Shown here: positions 18,410-26,116 of the stretch, piece by piece
How positions within the stretch are numbered: position 1 is the stretch's first letter
Layout: every line of letters starts with the position of its first letter
Notes under the pieces: model-generated
What the model was told of the DNA's origin: nothing
Databases searched by the model: none
Seen by the model: only the letters and a program-made list of their open reading frames with translations
Assembly: GCA_025462885.1 (NCBI GenBank)
Contig: JAOAPN010000005.1
Location: forward strand, 124,001-188,000
Origin: Acidobacteriaceae bacterium
GTDB taxonomy: Bacteria; Acidobacteriota; Terriglobia; Terriglobales; Acidobacteriaceae
Length of the DNA: 64,000 nucleotides
Reading direction: 5' to 3'
Translations under genes and position numbers: made by a program

Positions 18410-19792
18410 ATGGCTTTAGTATCCACGTTTTCCACGATAAACCCCGCTACAGAGGAGTCGATCGAGACCTTCTCGTACTTCACACCAACGGAAACAGAAT
18501 CCGTGGTCGCGCGCGCCGAGAAAACTTACCAGTCCTTCAGAAAGGGATCCGCGTATCAACGCGCGCAGCTCTTCTCAAACCTGGCAGTTTCATTGCGGAA
18601 GAATAAAGATCGAATCGCAAAAGTGATCACAACCGAGATGGGGAAAATTCCCTTTGACGCCAAAGCAGAGATTGAGAAGTGCGCCGCAGAGTCGGATTGG
18701 TACGCCGAGCATGGACCACAAATGTTTGCGGATGCCCCTGCTGCGACGGGCCACGCTGAAGCATACGTGTCGTATCTACCGCTCGGGCCGATCCTTGCGA
18801 TCATGCCTTGGAATCTTCCGATATGGCAATTGACGCGCATGGCGATTCCCACGATCCTGGCGGGTAACGTTGTCCTGGTGAAGCACTCACCCAACACGCA
18901 GAGGAGTTCGCTCGAGTTCGAACGTGCGATGCTTGAAGCCGGCTTTCCGGAAGGGGTGTTTCAGAATCTGATTCTGAAGACTGAAGATATCGTCAACGTC
19001 ATCAATGACTCGCGTGTCCGGGGAGCTTCCGTCACGGGGAGCGTGCGAGCCGGTTCTGCAGTCGCCTCCGAAGCCGGAAAGGTGATCAAGTCAACCATCA
19101 TGGAGTTAGGTGGCTCTGACGCTTTTATCGTCTGTAAAGATGCCGATATTCCGAAGGCCGTCGCGGCAGGCATCACGAGCCGGTTCAGTAACGCAGGTCA
19201 GGTCTGCCTCGCTGCGAAACGCTTCATCCTGGTAGAAGAGATCGCCGACGAGTTTGAGAAGTTGTTTGTAGAGGCGGCGAAGGCGATCCGAGTTGGCGAC
19301 CCAACAGATCCAGCAACTCAGATGGGCCCCATGGCGCGTGTCGATCTCCGGGACGGTCTGCATAAACAGGTGGAAGGCAGCATTGCAAAGGGCGCGCGAG
19401 TGCTGTGCGGGGGTAACCTTCCGGAAGGCAAAGGGGCTTTTTACACGCCTACAGTACTCAGCGGAGTGACTCCCGGAATGCCGGCCTTCGACGAAGAGAC
19501 ATTCGGTCCCGTTGCCGCGATCATCCGCGTCCCCAATATCGAGGCGGCTGTTGACGCGGCGAATGCAAGCGAATTCGGTCTGAGCGGAAATATATGGACC
19601 AGTGACATCGCTGCGGCCCGGAAGATCGCTCGTGATCTTGATACCGGTGGAGTGTTCATCAATGGCTTCACAGCGACCAATCCTCGGGTCCCCGTCGGCG
19701 GCGTCAAGAACAGCGGGTATGGCCGGGAGCTTTCTCATTTTGGAGCCCATGCCTTTGTCAACCCGCAAACTGTCTGGATCGAGAGTTTGTAA
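18410..19792 (+). CDS. NAD(P)-dependent aldehyde dehydrogenase (succinate-semialdehyde dehydrogenase-like)
   Basis: GPILAIMPWNLPIWQLTRMAIPTILAGN, SVTGSVRAGSAVASEAGKVIKSTIMELGGSDAFIV, RFSNAGQVCLAAKRFI, FDEETFGPVAAI. Confidence 0.92.
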   Translation: MALVSTFSTINPATEESIETFSYFTPTETESVVARAEKTYQSFRKGSAYQRAQLFSNLAVSLRKNKDRIAKVITTEMGKIPFDAKAEIEKCAAESDWYAEHGPQMFADAPAATGHAEAYVSYLPLGPILAIMPWNLPIWQLTRMAIPTILAGNVVLVKHSPNTQRSSLEFERAMLEAGFPEGVFQNLILKTEDIVNVINDSRVRGASVTGSVRAGSAVASEAGKVIKSTIMELGGSDAFIVCKDADIPKAVAAGITSRFSNAGQVCLAAKRFILVEEIADEFEKLFVEAAKAIRVGDPTDPATQMGPMARVDLRDGLHKQVEGSIAKGARVLCGGNLPEGKGAFYTPTVLSGVTPGMPAFDEETFGPVAAIIRVPNIEAAVDAANASEFGLSGNIWTSDIAAARKIARDLDTGGVFINGFTATNPRVPVGGVKNSGYGRELSHFGAHAFVNPQTVWIESL

Positions 19793-19874
19793 GGAACGTT
19801 CGCAGCTCAGATCACGAAAACGCTACGAAGCTACAAGCGGCGCTCGCTGAGCGGGCGCCGAGAGGAGTGAAAAC

Positions 19875-20756
19875 ATGAGCAAGGCAGCATTCATTGGACT
19901 CGGCGCGATGGGTTCGCGCATGGCGGCTAACCTGCTCAAGGCCGGTCACGAGGTCACAGTTTGCGACCTGGCTCCGGACGCGGTCAAGCGGCTGGCTGAT
20001 TCTGGCGCGAAGACAGCGGCTTCCGCGCGAGAAGCGGCGGAAGGTAAAGACTTCGTCTTCACGATGGTTCGTGATGATGAGATTTCGCGCAAGGTGTGGC
20101 TGGATGCAACAACCGGCGCATTGGCAGGTATGAAGCCGGGAGCTATCGCCATTGAGTGCTCGACAATAACTCCTGCGTGGGCTCGTGAACTCGGGAATGC
20201 GATAAGCAAGACCGGCATCGCAATGCTGGAAGCCCCGGTATCTGGCAGTACTCCGCAGGCGCAGAATGCCCAATTAGTATTCCTGGTCGGGGGTAATGCG
20301 GACGCGCTGACGCAGGCGGAGCCCCTTCTTAAGAGCATGGGCTCTGGCGTTCAACATGCGGGACCAGTAGGCGCCGGAGCCCTGGCAAAGTTGGTCACAA
20401 ACACTCTGATGGGCAGCCAATTAGCCACACTCGCGGAGATGATCGGGATGCTAAAGAGGCAAGGCGTCGAGCCAAAAGAGGTTTTAAATGCGGTGGCAGC
20501 AACGCCCATGTGGAATCCCCACCTCACCAGTGATTCGGAATCCATGCTGAGTGGCAATTTCGAATCACGTTTTCCAATCAAGCTTCTCTTGAAAGACCTC
20601 AACTACACGGTGAAGACGGCCGGCGGAGATGCGTCGGTGCCGACCGTGAGCGCGGTTCGGGATCTGTTCCAAAAGGCCATGGACGAACAGCTTGGAGACC
20701 TCAACATGACAGCAGTCGTCAAGCTCTTCGAAGGGAACAAGGTAGTGAGCCAATGA
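19875..20756 (+). CDS. NAD(P)-dependent 3-hydroxyisobutyrate dehydrogenase family protein
   Basis: AAFIGLGAMGSRMAANLLKAGHEVTVCD, EAPVSGSTPQAQNAQLVFLVGG, HAGPVGAGALAKLVTNTLMG. Confidence 0.92.
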   Translation: MSKAAFIGLGAMGSRMAANLLKAGHEVTVCDLAPDAVKRLADSGAKTAASAREAAEGKDFVFTMVRDDEISRKVWLDATTGALAGMKPGAIAIECSTITPAWARELGNAISKTGIAMLEAPVSGSTPQAQNAQLVFLVGGNADALTQAEPLLKSMGSGVQHAGPVGAGALAKLVTNTLMGSQLATLAEMIGMLKRQGVEPKEVLNAVAATPMWNPHLTSDSESMLSGNFESRFPIKLLLKDLNYTVKTAGGDASVPTVSAVRDLFQKAMDEQLGDLNMTAVVKLFEGNKVVSQ

Positions 20757-21697
20757 GGCGCTCGTTTCTCATCGCTTATCAGTTCTTCATCGGCCTATTG
20801 GACACATCAACGGGGCTTCTGCTCATCGCAACGCCGGCACTCGCCCTGCGGTTGATGAAGCTCCATGCGGCGGAGGACACGTTAGTTTACATCTCCTACC
20901 TCGGCGTCTTTGTCCTATCCGTGGGATTAGCTTGCCTCTACGGAGGGTTGCTGGCGGTAAAGGGTGCTCCTGCGGACAAGCTTGAAGTTGTTTGGCTGTT
21001 GACGGCGATCACGCGCGGCCTAGTCGCTGTCTTCGTCGTGGTCAAGGTGGCGTCTGGAGCCGTTGAGCCCGGATGGTCCACCGTCGCATTCACCGATGGC
21101 ACCTTTACCCTCATTCAATCCGTTGGTCTGGCAAGAGGATGGCTGCGACATGCCCGCGTCGGAACTGCGGGGCGTCAGCCTCGTCGCAATCACCTATCCG
21201 CCATCGTCAGTCGAGCGGAGAACCTAGGCGAGGCAGCTATTACTTCTTGGGGTGAACGGGCCTCCATCCGGGTGCTCCGTGTTACCAACGACAACAACTT
21301 TTGCATTCTCGATTATCGTGCGCCGACCGGCTTCGGACCGCCTCGTCACCTTCACTATCTCCAGCACGAAGTTCTGGAGATCCTTGAGGGCTCAATCGCG
21401 GTGTGGACTCCTGACTGGTGTGGCGTACTGCATGCAGGAGATATCGTCTCGCTTCCCGCTGGCGTACCCCACACATGGCGATCCATTGGTGATCAGGCCC
21501 TTCATTTCACCGTGATCGTTACGCCTGGCGGTCCCGGCGGATTTAAAGAGTTCTTCACGACTATTCAGCAACGGAACCTCACCATCGCGGATATCTCTGA
21601 GCTTGTAGTGGCGGCCGAAATCGGTGGTATGCAGATCATTGGCCCTCCCCTCAGCGAGGAAGAGGTTGAGAGGCTGAAGCTCGGCGAACAGTTGTAG
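20753..21697 (+). CDS. N-terminal membrane domain fused to a C-terminal cupin
   Basis: Hydrophobic segments in the first ~130 aa; cupin motif PRHLHYLQHEVLEILEGSIAVWTPDWCGVLHAGDIVSLPAGVPHTWR. Start overlaps the preceding stop (ATGA). Confidence 0.75.
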   Translation: MRRSFLIAYQFFIGLLDTSTGLLLIATPALALRLMKLHAAEDTLVYISYLGVFVLSVGLACLYGGLLAVKGAPADKLEVVWLLTAITRGLVAVFVVVKVASGAVEPGWSTVAFTDGTFTLIQSVGLARGWLRHARVGTAGRQPRRNHLSAIVSRAENLGEAAITSWGERASIRVLRVTNDNNFCILDYRAPTGFGPPRHLHYLQHEVLEILEGSIAVWTPDWCGVLHAGDIVSLPAGVPHTWRSIGDQALHFTVIVTPGGPGGFKEFFTTIQQRNLTIADISELVVAAEIGGMQIIGPPLSEEEVERLKLGEQL

Positions 21698-21834
21698 GTG
21701 AAGACTTCTATCAGTTTTGCGGGCTTTCGGTGAGCGACGATCTGGCAACTATATTGTTGCCAGATAATCTCCTGTGAGCGGAAGGGCCTGCCGCTGTCTG
21801 TAATCAGAGTGGTGTGACATCTAGCCAGTGAACT

Positions 21835-22752
21835 TCACGCCGTGGGTCGAGAACGCCTCCAATTAGAGACATCACGGCGGGGCGAGGTTCCAAACAGGCG
21901 GGTATATTCACGACTAAACTGGGAGACGCTTGCATACCCCACGTCGAGCGCGGCAGACTCTACCATGGCATTGCTGAAGATCAGCAGACGGCGGGCTTCA
22001 TGGAGGCGAAGCTGCTTTTGATACTGAAGCGGCGTCATGCCCGTGACCGACTTGAATTGACGATGGAATGTCGCCTGACTCATATTTGCGGTAAGGGCGA
22101 GATCTGTCACGTGAGTGGTCTCACTCAGCTTGTCTCGAAGAGTGTGAATGGCCTGGATGATCCTTTGATCGTGACCGTTTGCCATGATCATAATTTGGCT
22201 GACTTGATGACCTAAAGGCCCCGTAAGAAGCCAGTAACACAACTCACGCATGATCCCTGGATAGAGCGTCGGGATCGCCTCGGGAGTTTCGAGAAGACGA
22301 ATTGCGTGCTGAGCACAATCCACGAGTTGACGGCTTAGCTCCAGAACGAATGCGCCGCGGGCTTTTGGTTTGCCGACTGCGATCAAAACCATCTCGATCT
22401 CTTCAGCCACCTGTTGCATGATGGAGAAATCCAGTTCGATCGCAATTCCGAGATATGGCGTTTTTGAACTTGCGACAGTCACCGTACCGCGCGAAGGTAT
22501 ATCGACGGCGACCATAAGTGCTTGCCCTGCTGCAAATCTGTAACGCTTCTCACCGAAGGTCGCCCATTTGGCTCCTTGCAGGGTCATGTAGAGCGCAGGT
22601 TTGAACAGGCAGTGTGCTGGCCGATTCGCCTGATCTGAGCGAAGAATCGACAGTCCGTCAATCGCAGTCGAGAACGTGTCGCTCCCATCTGCAGCCTCTG
22701 TGTACTGACGGAGGCTCTGAACCAACTCTCGGAGAGTTCTCGATTCGTGTGG
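21835..22752 (-). CDS. AraC family transcriptional regulator
   Basis: VTDLALTANMSQATFHRQFKSVTGMTPLQYQKQLRLHEARRLLIFSNAMVESAALDVGYASVSQFSREYTRLFGTSPRRD. The ORF extends to 22818; internal start MSRLEP favoured. Confidence 0.9.
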   Translation of the reverse strand, partial: PHESRTLRELVQSLRQYTEAADGSDTFSTAIDGLSILRSDQANRPAHCLFKPALYMTLQGAKWATFGEKRYRFAAGQALMVAVDIPSRGTVTVASSKTPYLGIAIELDFSIMQQVAEEIEMVLIAVGKPKARGAFVLELSRQLVDCAQHAIRLLETPEAIPTLYPGIMRELCYWLLTGPLGHQVSQIMIMANGHDQRIIQAIHTLRDKLSETTHVTDLALTANMSQATFHRQFKSVTGMTPLQYQKQLRLHEARRLLIFSNAMVESAALDVGYASVSQFSREYTRLFGTSPRRDVSNWRRSRPTA

Positions 22753-22950
22753 TTCGAGACGGCTCATAGGGCTAGTGTACGTGACAGGATTAGGCATGTA
22801 TTTGAAAGCCTTCGGCATTCACGGATGGCAGCAGGACGGCCTATGCTGAGGGTGGAACTACCGGTCGGGCATGAAGTCTTATCGTCTGCTCCGACTTTGA
22901 AGAGCAATCTGAACGTTTTTCAACCAACTCTGCACCCAGAGGAGACTATT

Positions 22951-23328
22951 ATGCCGTTTGCACGTATCGATCTACTTAAGGGAAAAACCGCCGAGTATCG
23001 CGCCGCCGTCGCGGACATCGTGTACCGGGGAATTATTGATGTCCTGAAGGCGCCGGATGGCGACCGCTTCATCGTCATCAGCGAGAAGTCACCCGATAAC
23101 TTGATTTACGACCCCAAGTTCCTCGGCTTTGATCGATCGGCTGACTTCCTCTTGATCCAAGTGACCAGCACTGTCGGAAATAATAAAGAGTCGAAGCTTG
23201 CCTTCTTCCGATATATCGCCGACGAACTAAAGAGCAAGCTATCCATCCGCCCTGATGACATTATGATCAACTTGGTCTTCGTTGACCGCTCGGATTGGTC
23301 ATTCGGCAATGGCGACCCATGGGTTTAG
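22951..23328 (+). CDS. Tautomerase family protein
   Basis: MPFARIDLLKGKTAEYRAAVADIVYRGIIDVLKAPDGDRFIVI; Pro-2 tautomerase N-terminus. Start chosen at 22951. Confidence 0.85.
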   Translation: MPFARIDLLKGKTAEYRAAVADIVYRGIIDVLKAPDGDRFIVISEKSPDNLIYDPKFLGFDRSADFLLIQVTSTVGNNKESKLAFFRYIADELKSKLSIRPDDIMINLVFVDRSDWSFGNGDPWV

Positions 23329-23365
23329 CGGTTCTTAGCCCGTCGGGCGTGCGCCACCCCTGGGC

Positions 23366-23517
23366 ATGGATTGGAGTCTGAAATTCTTCCAAGCCCTTCG
23401 AGTTGGAGAGGGCTCACTTCGTTGCGCGAGCTTCAGCATGAAGGTGTTCGGCTCCAATATTTGGCAAAGGAGGTCGGTCGTCTCTTCAATTCGAGGCGAC
23501 CGACTCAACGTTTAGAG
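23366..23517 (+). pseudogene. Possible LysR HTH remnant
   Basis: MDWSLKFFQALRVGEGSLR in one frame, then VGRLFNSRRPTQRLE in another, resembling the start and end of a LysR HTH. Confidence 0.3.
23473..23504. terminator. Hairpin downstream of the tautomerase gene
   Basis: gtcggtcgtctc - ttcaattc - gaggcgaccgac: 12-bp stem with one G-T pair; no T-run. Confidence 0.35.
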
Positions 23518-23709
23518 ATGAGTAGTGCTTGATGTTGTACCGACTCACCATCAGTGTTACGTATGGACTAATGAGCGCTTTCCCCTCTGCTCTGCCATCG
23601 ACCCCAGGCTGGTACTAAGAATTCACAACGATGCCGAATTTATCTCGACCCTCGGGGATAAGAAAAGAAAGTCCATCCAAGATCGCTGTGACACGACAAG
23701 GAGAAACGG

Positions 23710-24444
23710 ATGACTCGAAATATCTCGCTACTGAAGGCGCTTCTCAACGGCGAGGCATCCCCCTCGGTACCTAAGCTCTCCAGTGCGCAGCTGCTTGACG
23801 CACCGGAAAACAAGGCGATTCTAGACATCTGGGTGCTTCCGCCCGATAATCCCCGACTCCACGTAGGCCGGAAGATCGCGGTACTCGCAACGGACGGTGT
23901 TGAGGAGATTGAGATCACTACCCTTCTCCACTATTTCCGCTCACGTGGAGCACAGGTGGATTTGATCGCGCCCAAGTTGCCAGGTTATCCAGCTTACCTC
24001 GGCATCCAATTTCCAGCTATCCGTGAAACGCACATCATGACCATTACCTACATCGCTGAAGGCGGCTGGATCAAGTTCGATCGGCTTCTTGATGACGCGA
24101 CCAGCGGTGAGTACGACGTAGTGATCGTTCCGGGTGGAACCTGGAATCCTGACACGCTGCGAGCCGATGCGAAGGCAATCAGCTTCGTTCAAAAAGCCGC
24201 AGCCGCGGACAAGATTGTCGCCGCGATCTGCCATGGCCCATGGGTTATTTCCGACGCCGGATTGACTCGTGGGAAGCGTGTCACTGGCTGGTGGACAATG
24301 CGTCCGGATCTAGAAAATGCTGGCGCAATCTTTATCGATGAACCGGCGGTCACAGACGGGAAGATTGTTACGTCGCGAGCTCCAATTGATCTCGCGGCCT
24401 TCGTCCATGCAATTGATAACCTCCTCGTGAAGACGGTCTCCTAA
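23710..24444 (+). CDS. DJ-1/PfpI family protein
   Basis: KIAVLATDGVEEIEITTLLHYFRSRGAQVDLIAP...YDVVIVPGGTWNPDTLR...VAAICHGPWVISDAGLTRGKRVTGW. Confidence 0.92.
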   Translation: MTRNISLLKALLNGEASPSVPKLSSAQLLDAPENKAILDIWVLPPDNPRLHVGRKIAVLATDGVEEIEITTLLHYFRSRGAQVDLIAPKLPGYPAYLGIQFPAIRETHIMTITYIAEGGWIKFDRLLDDATSGEYDVVIVPGGTWNPDTLRADAKAISFVQKAAAADKIVAAICHGPWVISDAGLTRGKRVTGWWTMRPDLENAGAIFIDEPAVTDGKIVTSRAPIDLAAFVHAIDNLLVKTVS

Positions 24445-24543
24445 TCAGCTTGCGGGACCGCTTTGGCTCAGTTTTTTGAGCACACGTCCTCTGCCATGAC
24501 CAAAGAATCTAGAGCGCCATTACCGATAGGGAGGCAATCCCAC

Positions 24544-25230
24544 ATGCTTTCTTTCCATTTACTCTTCACTACCGGTGTCGCTGCTCTGCTCGTCACCGCA
24601 CCAGCCTTCGGTCAAGTTCCGGCGCGGGTCCGCGGCACCATCACTGCGATCGATGACGGCAGCGTCACGGTCAAGGAGCGGGACGGCCGCACCTTCGTGC
24701 TAAAGACCGGACCCTACACGGCGTATGCCTACGTCGTCCCCTTCAGCCTTGACGCGATCAAAGTCAACGACTTCGTCGGCAGCGCCGTCAAAGGGCCGCT
24801 GAGCTCCTTTGTAGCCGTCGAGCTCGCGATAATCCCCGAAAATATGCGCGCCGGGCGCATTAGTCTTTATGATTGGGATCCGCTGCCCGATCCCACCGCG
24901 AGTCACACTTCCGACACGACCGCGACCAGCATGACCAACGGCCTGGTGTCGAAGGTCTCGCCGGGCGCGTCAGGGTTCTCCAACACCAACATGACCAACG
25001 GCATCGTCTCCGCCGAGACGGCTGGAGCAGGTGGTCTCACGCTTACGGTCACCTATGACGGCGGCAGCAAGAGCTTTCGGATCGCCGTGCCGCCTAATGC
25101 GCCGATCGTGCGCTACGTGCTCTCCGACCGGTCGGCAGTCGCCGTAGGTTCTTCAGTCATGATCAAAACCAACCCGGGCGACCAGGCCAGTCTTGTCACC
25201 ATAGGCAAGGGCGTTTCGCCGCCGATGTAA
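24544..25230 (+). CDS. Secreted DUF5666-like OB/beta-rich protein
   Basis: Signal peptide MLSFHLLFTTGVAALLVTAPAFGQ followed by VRGTITAIDDGSVTVKERDGRTFVLKTG. Confidence 0.65.
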   Translation: MLSFHLLFTTGVAALLVTAPAFGQVPARVRGTITAIDDGSVTVKERDGRTFVLKTGPYTAYAYVVPFSLDAIKVNDFVGSAVKGPLSSFVAVELAIIPENMRAGRISLYDWDPLPDPTASHTSDTTATSMTNGLVSKVSPGASGFSNTNMTNGIVSAETAGAGGLTLTVTYDGGSKSFRIAVPPNAPIVRYVLSDRSAVAVGSSVMIKTNPGDQASLVTIGKGVSPPM

Positions 25231-25376
25231 GGCCACGACCAATCGGGATCGGACCAGCGTCGCAAGCCGCGAGACCAGGCAAACTGGATCTCGCGCCGGG
25301 ACTTACTCCAGAGAACCGCGGAGCGTGGCTCGGTCCGTTGCTTACATCTAGATGAACTAAAGGAGGAGTAGGAACC

Positions 25377-25793
25377 ATGCCAAAACTGTTTGTTAATTCG
25401 CGCCAAGGTACCTTTACAGCCGAAGCCCGTGTTCGGGTCGCAGCCGCACTCACCAATTTGGGCATCGCTTGCGAGCGCCTCGCCGATACGGCAAAGGTCC
25501 GGGCTGGGGTCTGGGTGTTCTTTACCGAGCACGCGTCAGACTCTATATTCAGCGGCGGTCAGGTCGCGCCGAGCTCGCTGATCCGCTTGGTCGTCTACGC
25601 GCTCGAGGGCGGCCTCGACGCCGGGTCCAAGCAGAGACTGATCGCGGATGCGACCGCCATTCTCGGCCAGCATGCCGGGTCAAATGACGATCAGGTGACG
25701 GTCTACGTGGTCATCCGAGAAGTCCCCGAAGTCAACTGGGGCATGTATGGCAAACAGGTCTCGCTCGCGGCGCTGCGCGCTGACGGCTCATGA
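25377..25793 (+). CDS. Tautomerase-like small protein
   Basis: Starts MPKLFVNSRQGTF; C-terminal region DDQVTVYVVIREVPEVNWGMYGKQVSL resembles tautomerase-superfamily C-termini. Confidence 0.75.
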   Translation: MPKLFVNSRQGTFTAEARVRVAAALTNLGIACERLADTAKVRAGVWVFFTEHASDSIFSGGQVAPSSLIRLVVYALEGGLDAGSKQRLIADATAILGQHAGSNDDQVTVYVVIREVPEVNWGMYGKQVSLAALRADGS

Positions 25794-26116
25794 GAGTGCA
25801 CATGGCAAATACAGAGTTTCCGCACTAAACTGTAAATGTCAGGTAGACGACATGTTCTTTCACTCTCTTTTGGGTACACGGCAGTCCCCCTTGAAAGGGC
25901 TTCTGCGACGACAGTTCTGCATCCTCCATCCAACTCTGTTGGCGGAAAGTCAAATAGATCTTCTTGACGTCTACGATGTCCCTCGGTTTGCGATGAGGGA
26001 AAACCTAGGTGACAAGAAAAAAGCCACTGAGGCGAATGGGTTTCCTAACTTCAAGCGGAATAATGCCGCATGGTCGGGAGGGTTGTTCAATCGGAGCTCA
26101 GTAGGAAATTAAGTCC

